NCBI GenBank assembly: GCA_963580455.1
Contig: OY756961.1
Span: forward strand, 14,551,001-14,615,000
Reading direction: 5' to 3'
DNA: 64,000 nt
Source: Euonymus europaeus
Lineage: Eukaryota > Streptophyta > Magnoliopsida > Celastrales > Celastraceae
Part shown: positions 12,463-25,741 of the stretch, in pieces
How positions within the stretch are numbered: the first letter of the stretch is position 1
Layout: the number at the start of each line of letters is the position of its first letter
The notes under the pieces: model-generated
The model's input: the letters and a program-made list of their open reading frames with translations, nothing else
Told to the model about the DNA's origin: nothing
The model's database searches: none
Program-made: the position numbers and the translations under genes

Positions 12463-15400
12463 AAACACCAACTTTCTGTGACAAATGGACAAAACCGTTA
12501 AAAGCTCCGATATAAAGAGTGTTGAGCGACTTCGGACCATCAAAGTTGCTCGGTGTACAGTTTTTATTGTTCTTATATGTCAAATTTTATGAGTATAAGC
12601 TTCATAGATTATTTCGATGCGAAAACACCAATTTTCTATGACAAATGGACAAAACTGTTAAAAGCTCCTCCATAGAGAGAGTTGAGCAACTTCGGAATAT
12701 CAAAGTTGCTCGGGATAGACATTTTATTGTTCTTCTATGTCAAATTTTACGAGTACGAGCTTCCTACATTATTTCGACGCCAAAACACCAACTTTCTACG
12801 ACAAATGGACAAAACTGTTAAAAGCTCCTCCATAGAGAGAGTTGAGCAACTTCGGACCATAAAAGTTGCTCGTTGTACAATTTTTATTGTTCTTATATGT
12901 CAAATTTTATGAGTATAAGCTTCCTAGATTATTTGGATGCCAAAACACCAACTTTCTATGAAAAATGGATAAAACCGTTAAAAGCTCCTACATAGAGAGA
13001 GTTGAGGAACTTCGGACCATCAAAATTGCTCTATGTACACTTTTTTTTGCTCTTCTATGTTAAATTTTACGAGTATAAGCTTCATAGATTATTTCGATGC
13101 CAAAACACCAACTTTCTATGACAAATAGACAAAAGTGTTAAAAGCTCCTCCATAGAGAGAGTTGAGCAACTTCGGACGATCAAAGTTGCTCGGGATAGAC
13201 TTTTTATTGTTCTTGTATGTCAAATTTTACGAGTATAAGCTTCCTACATTATTTCGATGCTAAAACACCAACTATCTATGACAAATAGACAAAACCGTTA
13301 CAAGCTCCTCCATAGAGAGAGTTGAGGAACTTCGGACTATCAAAGTTTCTCGGGATATACTTTTTATTGTTCTTCTATGTTAAATTTTACTAGTATAAGC
13401 TTCCTAGATTATTTCGATGCCAAAACACCAACTTTCTATGACAAATTGACAAAACAGTAAAGAGCTCCTCCATAGATAGAGTTGAGCAACTTCGGACAAT
13501 CAAAGTTTCTCGGGATAGACTTTTTATTGTTCTTCTATGTTAAATTTTAAGAGTATAAGCTTCAAAAATTATTTCGATGCCAAAACACCAACTTTCTATG
13601 ACAAATGGACAAAACCGTTAAAAGCTCCTCCATAGAGAGAGTTGAGCAACTTCGGAATATCAAAGTTGCTCGGGATAGACTTTTTATTGTTCTTCTATGT
13701 CGAATTTTACGAGTACAAGCTTCCTACATTATTTCGATACCAAAACACCAACTTTCTATGACAAATGGACAAAACCGTTAAAAGCTCCTCCATAGGGAGA
13801 GTTGAGCAACCTCGGACCATCAAAGTTGCTCGGTGTACAATTTTTATTGTTCTCATATGTAAAATTTTACGAGTATAAGCTTCATATATTATTTCGATGA
13901 CAAAACACCAACTTTCTATGACAAATGGACAAAACCGTTAAGAGCTCCTCCATAGATAGAGTTGAGCAACTTCGGACTATCAAAGTTTCTCGGGATAGAC
14001 TTTTTATTGTTCTTCTATGTTAAATTTTACGAGTATAAGCATCCAAGATTATTTCGATGCCAAGACACCAACTTTCTATGACAAATGGACAAAACCGTTA
14101 AAAGCTCCTCCATAGAGAGAGTTGAGCAACTTCGGAATATCAAAGTTGCTCGGGATAGACTTTTTATTGTTCTTCTATGTCAAATTTTACGAGTATAAGC
14201 TTCCTAGATTATTTTGATGCCAAAACACCAACTTTCTGTGACAAATGGAAAAAACCGTTAAAAGCTCCGATATAAAGAGTGTTGAGCGACTTCGGACCAT
14301 CAAAGTTGCTCGGTGTACAGTTTTTATTGTTCTTATATGTCAAATTTTATGAGTATAAGCTTCATAGATTATTTCGATGCGAAAACACCAACTTTCTATG
14401 ACAAATGGACAAAACTGTTAAAAGCTCCTCCATAGAGAGAGTTGAGCAACTTCGGAATATCAAAGTTGCTCGGGATAGACTTTTTATTGTTCTTCTATGT
14501 CAAATTTTACGAGTACAAGCTTCCTACATTATTTCGACGCCAAAACACCAACTTTCTACGACAAATGGACAAAACTGTTAAAAGCTCCTCCATAGAGAGA
14601 GTTGAGCAACTTCGGACCATAAAAGTTTCTCGTTGTACAATTTTTATTGTTCTTATATGTCAAATTTTATGAGTATATGCTTCCTAGATTATTTGGATGC
14701 CAAAACACCAACTTTCTATGAAAAATGGATAAAACCGTTAAAAGCTCCTACATAGAGAGAGTTGAGGAACTTCGGACCGTCAAAATTGCTCTATGTACAC
14801 TTTTTATTGCTCTTCTACGTTAAATTTTACGAGTATAAGCTTCATAGATTATTTCGATGCCAAAACACCAACTTTCTATGACAAATAGACAAAACTGTTA
14901 AAAGCTCCTCCATAGAGAGAGTTGAGCAACTTCGGACGATCAAAGTTGCTCGGGATAGACTTTTTATTGTTCTTGTATGTCAAATTTTACGAGTATAAGC
15001 TTCCTACATTATTTCGATGCTAAAACACCAACTATGTATGACAAATAGACAAAACCGTTACAAGCTCCTCCATAGAGAGAGTTGAGCAACTTCGGACTAT
15101 CAAAGTTTCTCGGGATATACTTTTTATTGTTCTTCTATGTTAAATTTTACTAGTATAAGCTTCCTAGATTATTTCGATGCCAAAACACCAACTTTCTATG
15201 ACAAATGGACAAAACAGTAAAGAGCTCCTCCATAGATAGAGTTGAGCAACTTCGGACAATCAAAGTTTCTCGGGATAGACTTTTTATTTTTCTTCTATGT
15301 TAAATTTTACGAGTATAAGCTTCAAAGATTATTTCGATGCCAAAACACCAACTTTCTATGACAAATGGACAAAACCTTTAAAAGCTCCTCTATAGAGAGA

Positions 15401-18400
15401 GTTGAGCAACTTCGGAATATCAAAGTTGCTCGGGATAGACTTTTTATTGTTCTTCTATGTCGAATTTTACGAGTACAAGCTTCCTACATTATTTCGACGC
15501 CAAAACACCAACTTTCTATGACAAATGGACAAAACTATTAAAAGCTCCTCCATAGAGAGAGTTGAGCAACTTCGGACCATAAAAGTTGCTCGTTGTACAA
15601 TTTTTATTGTTCTTATATGTCAAATTTTATGAGTATAAGCTTCCTAGATTATTTGGATGCCAAAACACCAACTTTCTATGAAAAATGGATAAAACCGTTA
15701 AAAGCTCCTACATAGAGAGAGTTGAGGAACTTCGGACCATCAAAATTGCTCTATGTACACTTTTTATTGCTCTTCTATGTTAAATTTTACGAATATAAGC
15801 TTCTAAGATTATTTCGATGCCAAAACACCAACTTTCAATGACAAATGGACAAAACGGTTAAAAGCTCCTCCATAGAGAGAGTTGAGCAACATCGGACCAT
15901 CAAAGTTGCTCGGTGTACAATTTTTATTGTTCCCATATGTAAAATTTTACGAGTATAAGCTTCATAGATTATTTCGATGACAAAACACCAACTTTCTATG
16001 ACAAATGGACAAAACCGTTAAGAGCTCCTCCATAGATAGAGTTGAGCAACTTCGGACTATCAAAGTTTCTCGGGATAGACTTTTTATTGTTCTTCTATGT
16101 TAAATTTTACGAGTATAAGCATCCAAGATTATTTCGATGCCAAGACACCAACTTTCTATGACAAATGGACAAAACCGTTAAAAGCTCCTCCATAGAGAGA
16201 GTTGAGCAACTTCGGAATATCAAAGTTGCTCGGGATAGACTTTTTATTATTTTTCTATGTCAAATTTTACGAGTATAAGCTTCCTAGATTATTTTGATGC
16301 CAAAACACCAATTTTCTGTGACAAATGGACAAAACCGTTAAAAGGTCCGATATAAAAAGTGTTGAGCGACTTCGGACCATCAAAGTTGCTCGGTGTACAG
16401 TTTTTATTGTTCTTATATGTCAAATTTTATGAGTATAAGCTTCATAGATTATTTCGATGCGAAAAAACCAACTTTCTATGACAAATGGACAAAACTGTTA
16501 AAAGCTCCTCCATAGAGAGAGTTGAGCAACTTCGGAATATCAAAGTTGCTCGGGATAGACATTTTATTGTTCTTCTATGTCAAATTTTACGAGTACAAGC
16601 TTCCTACATTATTTCGACGCCAAAACACCAACTTTCTACGACAAATGGACAAAACTGTTAAAAGCTCCTCCATAGAGAGAGTTGAGCAACTTCGGACCAT
16701 AAAAGTTGCTCGTTGTACAATTTTTATTGTTCTTATATGTCAAATTTTATGAGTATAAGCTTCCTAGATTATTTGGATGCCAAAACACCAACTTTCTATG
16801 AAAAATGGATAAAACCGTTAAAAGCTCCTACATAGAGAGAGTTGAGGAACTTCGGACCATCAAAATTGCTCTATGTACACTTTTTTTTGCTCTTCTATGT
16901 TAAATTTTACGAGTATAAGCTTCATAGATTATTTCGATGCCAAAACACCAACTTTCTATGACAAATAGACAAAAGTGTTAAAAGCTCCTCCATAGAGAGA
17001 GTTGAGCAACTTCGGACGATCAAAGTTGCTCGGGATAGACTTTTTATTGTTCTTGTATGTCAAATTTTACGAGTATAAGCTTCCTACATTATTTCGATGC
17101 TAAAACACCAACTATCTATGACAAATAGACAAAACCGTTACAAGCTCCTCCATAGAGAGAGTTGAGGAACTTCGGACTATCAAAGTTTCTCGGGATATAC
17201 TTTTTATTGTTCTTCTATGTTAAATTTTACTAGTATAAGCTTCCTAGATTATTTCGATGCCAAAACACCAACTTTCTATGACAAATGGACAAAACAGTAA
17301 AGAGCTCCTCCATAGATAGAGTTGAGCAACTTCGGACAATCAAAGTTTCTCGGGATAGACTTTTTATTGTTCTTCTATGTTAAATTTTACGAGTATAAGC
17401 TTCAAAAATTATTTCGATGCCAAAACACCAACTTTCTATGACAAATGGACAAAACCGTTAAAAGCTCCTCCATAGAGAGAGTTGAGCAACTTCGGAATAT
17501 CAAAGTTGCTCGGGATAGACTTTTTATTGTTCTTCTATGTCGAATTTTACGAGTACAAGCTTCCTACATTATTTCGATACCAAAACACCAACTTTCTATG
17601 ACAAATGGACAAAACCGTTAAAAGCTCCTCCATAGGGAGAGTTGAGCAACCTCGGACCATCAAAGTTGCTCGGTGTACAATTTTTATTGTTCTCATATGT
17701 AAAATTTTACGAGTATAAGCTTCATAGATTATTTCGATGACAAAACACCAACTTTCTATGACAAATGGACAAAACCGTTAAGAGCTCCTCCATAGATAGA
17801 GTTGAGCAACTTCGGACTATCAAAGTTTCTCGGGATAGACTTTTTATTGTTCTTCTATGTTAAATTTTACGAGTATAAGCATCCAAGATTATTTCGATGC
17901 CAAGACACCAACTTTCTATGACAAATGGACAAAACCGTTAAAAGCTCCTCCATAGAGAGAGTTGAGCAACTTCGGAATATCAAAGTTGCTCGGGATAGAC
18001 TTTTTATTGTTCTTCTATGTCAAATTTTACGAGTATAAGCTTCCTAGATTATTTTGATGCCAAAACACCAACTTTCTGTGACAAATGACAAAACCGTTAA
18101 AAGCTCCGATATAAAGAGTGTTGAGCGACTTCGGACCATCAAAGTTGCTCGGTGTACAGTTTTTATTGTTCTTATATGTCAAATTTTATGAGTATAAGCT
18201 TCATAGATTATTTCGATGCGAAAACACCAACTTTCTATGACAAATGGACAAAACTGTTAAAAGCTCCTCCATAGAGAGAGTTGAGCAACTTCGGAATATC
18301 AAAGTTGCTCGGGATAGACTTTTTATTGTTCTTCTATGTAAAATTTTACGAGTACAAGCTTCCTACATTATTTCGACGCCAAAACACCAACTTTCTACGA

Positions 18401-21400
18401 CAAATGGACAAAACTGTTAAAAGCTCCTCCATAGAGAGAGTTGAGCAACTTCGGACCATAAAAGTTTCTCGTTGTACAATTTTTATTGTTCTTATATGTC
18501 AAATTTTATGAGTATATGCTTCCTAGATTATTTGGATGCCAAAACACCAACTTTCTATGAAAAATGGATAAAACCGTTAAAAGCTCCTACATAGAGAGAG
18601 TTGAGGAACTTCGGACCGTCAAAATTGCTCTATGTACACTTTTTATTGCTCTTCTACGTTAAATTTTACGAGTATAAGCTTCATAGATTATTTCGATGCC
18701 AAAACACCAACTTTCTATGACAAATAGACAAAACTGTTAAAAGCTCCTCCATAGAGAGAGTTGAGCAACTTCGGACGATCAAAGTTGCTCGGGATAGACT
18801 TTTTATTGTTCTTGTATGTCAAATTTTACGAGTATAAGCTTCCTACATTATTTCGATGCTAAAACACCAACTATGTATGACAAATAGACAAAACCGTTAC
18901 AAGCTCCTCCATAGAGAGAGTTGAGCAACTTCGGACTATCAAAGTTTCTCGGGATATACTTTTTATTGTTCTTCTATGTTAAATTTTACTAGTATAAGCT
19001 TCCTAGATTATTTCGATGTCAAAACACCAACTTTCTATGACAAATGGACAAAACAGTAAAGAGCTCCTCCATAGATAGAGTTGAGCAACTTCGGACAATC
19101 AAAGTTTCTCGGGATAGACTTTTTATTGTTCTTCTATGTTAAATTTTACGAGTATAAGCTTCAAAGATTATTTCGATGCCAAAACACCAACTTTCTATGA
19201 CAAATGGACAAAACCGTTAAAAGCTCCTCTATAGAGAGAGTTGAGCAACTTCGGAATATCAAAGTTGCTCGGGATAGACTTTTTATTGTTCTTCTATGTC
19301 GAATTTTACGAGTACAAGCTTCCTACATTATTTCGACGCCAAAACACCAACTTTCTATGACAAATGGACAAAACTATTAAAAGCTCCTCCATAGAGAGAG
19401 TTGAGCAACTTCGGACCATAAAAGTTGCTCGTTGTACAATTTTTATTGTTCTTATATGTCAAATTTTATGAGTATAAGCTTCCTAGATTATTTGGATGCC
19501 AAAACACCAACTTTCTATGAAAAATGGATAAAACCGTTAAAAGCTCCTACATAGAGAGAGTTGAGGAACTTCGGACCATCAAAATTGCTCTATGTACACT
19601 TTTTATTGCTCTTCTATGTTAAATTTTACGAATATAAGCTTCTAAGATTATTTCGATGCCAAAACACCAACTTTCAATGACAAATGGACAAAACGGTTAA
19701 AAGCTCCTCCATAGAGAGAGTTGAGCAACATCGGACCATCAAAGTTGCTCGGTGTACAATTTTTATTGTTCCCATATGTAAAATTTTACGAGTATAAGCT
19801 TCATAGATTATTTCGATGACAAAACACCAACTTTCTATGACAAATGGACAAAACCGTTAAGAGCTCCTCCATAGATAGAGTTGAGCAACTTCGGACTATC
19901 AAAGTTTCTCGGGATAGACTTTTTATTGTTCTTCTATGTTAAATTTTACGAGTATAAGCATCCAAGATTATTTCGATGCCAAGACACCAACTTTCTATGA
20001 CAAATGGACAAAACCGTTAAAAGCTCCTCCATAGAGAGAGTTGAGCAACTTCGGAATATCAAAGTTGCTCGGGATAGACTTTTTATTGTTCTTCTATGTC
20101 AAATTTTACGAGTATAAGCTTCCTAGATTATTTTGATGCCAAAACACCAACTTTCTGTGACAAATGGACAAAACCGTTAAAAGCTCCGATATAAACAGTG
20201 TTGAGCGACTTCGGACCATCAAAGTTGCTCGGTGTACAGTTTTTATTGTTCTTATATGTCAAATTTTATGAGTATAAGCTTCATAGATTATTTCGATGCG
20301 AAAACACCAACTTTCTATGACAAATGGACAAAACTGTTAAAAGCTCCTCCATAGAGAGAGTTGAGCAACTTCGGAATATCAAAGTTGCTCGGGATAGACT
20401 TTTTATTGTTCTTCTATGTAAAATTTTACGAGTACAAGCTTCCTACATTATTTCGACGCCAAAACACCAACTTTCTACGACAAATGGACAAAACTGTTAA
20501 AAGCTCCTCCATAGAGAGAGTTGAGCAACTTCGGACCATAAAAGTTTCTCGTTGTACAATTTTTATTGTTCTTATATGTCAAATTTTATGAGTATATGCT
20601 TCCTAGATTATTTGGATGCCAAAACACCAACTTTCTATGAAAAATGGATAAAACCGTTAAAAGCTCCTACATAGAGAGAGTTGAGGAACTTCGGACCGTC
20701 AAAATTGCTCTATGTACACTTTTTATTGCTCTTCTACGTTAAATTTTACGAGTATAAGCTTCATAGATTATTTCGATGCCAAAACACCAACTTTCTATGA
20801 CAAATAGACAAAACTGTTAAAAGCTCCTCCATAGAGAGAGTTGAGCAACTTCGGACGATCAAAGTTGCTCGGGATAGACTTTTTATTGTTCTTGTATGTC
20901 AAATTTTACGAGTATAAGCTTCCTACATTATTTCGATGCTAAAACACCTACTATGTATGACAAATAGACAAAACCGTTACAAGCTCCTCCGTAGAGAGAG
21001 TTGAGCAACTTCGGACTATCAAAGTTTCTCGGGATATACTTTTTATTGTTCTTCTATGTTAAATTTTACTAGTATAAGCTTCCTAGATTATTTCGATGCC
21101 AAAACACCAACTTTCTATGATAAATGGACAAAACAGTAAAGAGCTCCTCCATAGATAGAGTTGAGCAACTTCGGACAATCAAAGTTTCTCGGGATAGACT
21201 TTTTATTGTTCTTCTATGTTAAATTTTACGAGTATAAGCTTCAAAGATTATTTCGATGCCAAAACACCAACTTTCTATGACAAATGGACAAAACCGTTAA
21301 AAGCTCCTCTATAGAGAGAGTTGAGCAACTTCGGAATATCAAAGTTGCTCGGGATAGACTTTTTATTGTTCTTCTATGTCGAATTTTACGAGTACAAGCT

Positions 21401-22221
21401 TCCTACATTATTTCGACGCCAAAACACCAACTTTCTATGACAAATGGACAAAACTATTAAAAGCTCCTCCATAGAGAGAGTTGAGCAACTTCGGACCATA
21501 AAAGTTGCTCGTTGTACAATTTTTATTGTTCTTATATGTCAAATTTTATGAGTATAAGCTTCCTAGATTATTTGGATGCCAAAACACCAACTTTCTATGA
21601 AAAATGGATAAAACCGTTAAAAGCTCCTACATAGAGAGAGTTGAGGAACTTCGGACCATCAAAATTGCTCTATGTACACTTTTTATTGCTCTTCTATGTT
21701 AAATATTACGAATATAAGCTTCTAAGATTATTTCGATGCCAAAACACCAACTTTCAATGACAAATGGACAAAACGGTTAAAAGCTCCTCCATAGAGAGAG
21801 TTGAGCAACATCGGACCATCAAAGTTGCTCGGTGTACAATTTTTATTGTTCCCATATGTAAAATTTTACGAGTATAAGCTTCATAGATTATTTCGATGAC
21901 AAAACACCAACTTTCTATGACAAATGGACAAAACCGTTAAGAGCTCCTCCATAGATAGAGTTGAGCAACTTCGGACTATCAAAGTTTCTCGGGATAGACT
22001 TTTTATTGTTCTTCTATGTTAAATTTTACGAGTATAAGCATCCAAGATTATTTCGATGCCAAGACACCAACTTTCTATGACAAATGGACAAAACCGTTAA
22101 AAGCTCCTCCATAGAGAGAGTTGAGCAACTTCGGAATATCAAAGTTGCTCGGGATAGACTTTTTATTATTTTTCTATGTCAAATTTTACGAGTATAAGCT
22201 TCCTAGATTATTTTGATGCCA
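12463..22221 (+). repeat. 24-mer HOR (3840 bp) built of 11-mer plus 13-mer
   Basis: Using the AGCTCCGATATAAAGAG (or AGGTCCG) monomer as unit start, copies begin at 12463, 14223, 16303, 18063, 20142 and 22222. The spacings are 1760, 2080, 1760, 2079 and 2080 bp. So the order is 11, 13, 11, 13, 13 monomers. A unique CTCGGACC monomer with CATAGGGAG marks both 11-mers (near 13811 and 17651, 3840 bp apart). The 11- and 13-mers share most monomers and differ where the 13-mer carries extra GACGCC and TTGGATGCC monomers. Successive 3840-bp copies differ only by isolated substitutions and one base deletion near 18088. Confidence 0.92.
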
Positions 22222-25200
22222 AAACACCAACTTTCTGTGACAAATGGACAAAACCGTTAAAAGGACCGATATAAAAAGTGTTGAGCGACTTCGGACCATC
22301 AAAGTTGCTCGGTGTACAGTTTTTATTGTTCTTATATGTCAAATTTTATGAGTATAAGCTTCATAGATTATTTCGATGCGAAAAAACCAACTTTCTATGA
22401 CAAATGGACAAAACTGTTAAAAGCTCCTCCATAGAGAGAGTTGAGCAACTTCGGACCATCAAAGTTGCTCGGTGTATAATTTTTATTGTTCTCATATGTC
22501 AAATTTTATGAGTATAAGCTTCATAGATTACTTCGCTGACAAAACACCAACTTTCTATGACAAATAGACAAAACCGTTAAAAGCTCCTCCATAGAGAGAG
22601 TTGAGCAACTTCGGACGATCAAACTTGCTCGGGATAGACTTTTTATTGTTCTTTTATGTTAAATTTTACGAGTATAAGCTTCCTACATTATTTCGATGCC
22701 AAAACACCAACTTTCTATGACAAATGGACAAAACCGTTAAAAGCTCCTACATAGAGAGAGTTGAGGAACTTCGGACCATCAAAATTGCTCTATGTACAAT
22801 TTTTATTGCTCTTCTATGTCAAATTTTACGAGTATAAGCTTCCAAGATTATTTCGAGGCCAAAACACCAACTTTCAATGACAAATGGATAAAACCGTTAA
22901 ATGCTCCTCCATAGAGAGAGTTGAGCAACTTCGGACCATCAAAATTGCTCTATGTACACTTTTTATTGTTCTTCTATGTCAATTTTTATGAGTATAAGCT
23001 TCCTACATTATTTCGATGCCAAAACACCAACTTTCTATGACAAATGGACAAAACCGTTAAAAGCACCTCCATAGAGAGAGTTGAGCAACTTCGGAATATC
23101 AAAGTTGCTCGGGATAGACTTTTTATTGTTCTTCTATGTCAAATTTTATGAGTACAAGCTTCCTACATTATTTCGACGCCAAAACACCAACTTTCTATGA
23201 CAAATGGACAAAACTGTTAAAAGCTCCTCCATAGAGAGAGTTGAGCAACTTCGGACCATAAAAGTTGCTCGTTGTACAATTTTTATTGTTCTTATACGTC
23301 AAATTTTATGAGTATAAGCTTCCTAGATTATTTGGATGCCAAAACACCAACTTTCTATGAAAAATGGATAAAACCGTTAAAAGCTCCTACATAGAGAGAG
23401 TTGAGGAACTTCGGACCATCAAAATTGCTCTATGTACACTTTTTATTGCTCTTCTATGTTAAATTTTACGAATATAAGCTTCTAAGATTATTTCGATGCC
23501 AAAACACCAACTTTCAATGACAAATGGACAAAACGGTTAAAAGCTCCTCCATAGAGAGAGTTGAGCAACATCGGACCATCAAAGTTGCTCGGTGTACAAT
23601 TTTTATTGTTCCCATATGTAAAATTTTACGAGTATTATCTTCATAGATTATTTCGATGACAAAACACCAACTTTCTATGACAAATGGACAAAACCGTTAA
23701 GACCTCCTCCATAGATAGAGTTGAGCAACTTCGGACTATCAAAGTTTCTCGGGATAGACTTTTTATTGTTCTTCTATGTTAAATTTTACGAGTATAAGCA
23801 TCCAAGATTATTTCGATGCCAAGACACCAACTTTCTATGACAAATAGACAAAACCGTTAAAAGCTCCTCCATAGAGAGAGTTGAGCAACTTCGGAATATC
23901 AAAGTTGCTCGGGATAGACTTTTTATTGTTTTTCTATGTCAAATTTTACGAGTATAAGCTTCCTAGATTATTTTGATGCCAAAACACCAAATTTCTGTGA
24001 CAAATGGACAAAACCGTTAAAAGGTCCGATATAAAAAGTGTTGAGCGACTTCGGACCATCAAAGTTGCTCGGTGTACAGTTTTTATTGTTCTTATATGTC
24101 AAATTTTATGAGTATAAGCTTCATAGATTATTTCGATGCGAAAAAACCAACTTTCTATGACAAATGGACAAAACTGTTAAAAGCTCCTCCATAGAGAGAG
24201 TTGAGCAACTTCGGACCATCAAAGTTGCTCGGTGTATAATTTTTATTGTTCTCATATGTCAAATTTTATGAGTATAAGCTTCATAGATTACTTCGCTGAC
24301 AAAACACCAACTTTCTATGACAAATAGACAAAACCGTTAAAAGCTCCTCCATAGAGAGAGTTGAGCAACTTCGGACGATCAAAGTTGCTCGGGATAGACT
24401 TTTTATTGTTCTTTTATGTTAAATTTTACGAGTATAAGCTTCCTACATTATTTCGATGCCAAAACACCAACTTTCTATGACAAATGGACAAAACCGTTAA
24501 AAGCTCCTACATAGAGAGAGTTGAGGAACTTCGGACCATCAAAATTGCTCTATGCACAATTTTTATTGCTCTTCTATGTCAAATTTTACGAGTATAAGCT
24601 TCCAAGATTATTTCGAGGCCAAAACACCAACTTTCAATGACAAATGGATAAAACCGTTAAAAGCTCCTCCATAGAGAGAGTTGAGCAACTTCGGACCATC
24701 AAAATTGCTCTATGTACACTTTTTATTGTTCTTCTATGTCAATTTTTATGAGTATAAGCTTCCTACATTATTTCGATGCCAAAACACCAACTTTCTGTGA
24801 CAAAAGGACAAAACCGTTAAAAGCACCTCCATAGAGAGAGTTGAGCAACTTCGGAATATCAAAGTTGCTCGGGATAGACTTTTTATTGTTCTTCTATGTC
24901 AAATTTTACGAGTACAAGCTTCCTACATTATTTCGACGCCAAAACACCAACTTTCTATGACAAATGGACAAAACTGTTAAAAGCTCCTCCATAGAGAGAG
25001 TTGAGCAACTTCGGACCATAAAAGTTGCTCGTTGTACAATTTTTATTGTTCTTATATGTCAAATTTTATGAGTATAAGCTTCCTAGATTATTTGGATGCC
25101 AAAACACCAACTTTCTATGAAAAATGGATAAAACCGTTAAAAGCTCCTACATAGAGAGAGTTGAGGAACTTCGGACCATCAAAATTGCTCTATGTACACT

Positions 25201-25741
25201 TTTTATTGCTCTTCTATGTTAAATTTTACGAATATAAGCTTCTAAGATTATTTCGATGCCAAAACACCAACTTTCAATGACAAATGGACAAAACGGTTAA
25301 AAGCTCCTCCATAGAGAGAGTTGAGCAACATCGGACCATCAAAGTTGCTCGGTGTACAATTTTTATTGTTCCCATATGTAAAATTTTACGAGTATTATCT
25401 TCATAGATTATTTCGATGACAAAACACCAACTTTCTATGACAAATGGACAAAACCGTTAAGAGCTCCTCCATAGATAGAGTTGAGCAACTTCGGACTATC
25501 AAAGTTTCTCGGGATAGACTTTTTATTGTTCTTCTATGTTAAATTTTACGAGTATAAGCATCCAAGATTATTTCGATGCCAAGACACCAACTTTCTATGA
25601 CAAATGGATAAAACCGTTAAAAGCTCCTCCATAGAGAGAGTTGAGCAACTTCGGAATATCAAAGTTGCTCGGGATAGACTTTTTATTGTTTTTCTATGTC
25701 AAATTTTACGAGTATAAGCTTCCTAGATTATTTTGATGCCA
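22222..25741 (+). repeat. 11-mer HOR (1760 bp), two full copies
   Basis: Units 22222-23981 and 23982-25741 are both 1760 bp. They are recognised by GCGAAAAAACCAAC (22379, 24139), ATTACTTCGCTGAC near 22529 and 24289, and TTTCGAGGCC at 22851 and 24611. This 11-mer is different in content from the 11-mer at 12463. It keeps the AGGTCCGATATAAAAAG monomer and the AACATCGGACC monomer but has gained the CTTCGCTGAC and CGAGGCC monomers. A third copy starts at 25742 and is interrupted after 800 bp. Confidence 0.88.
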
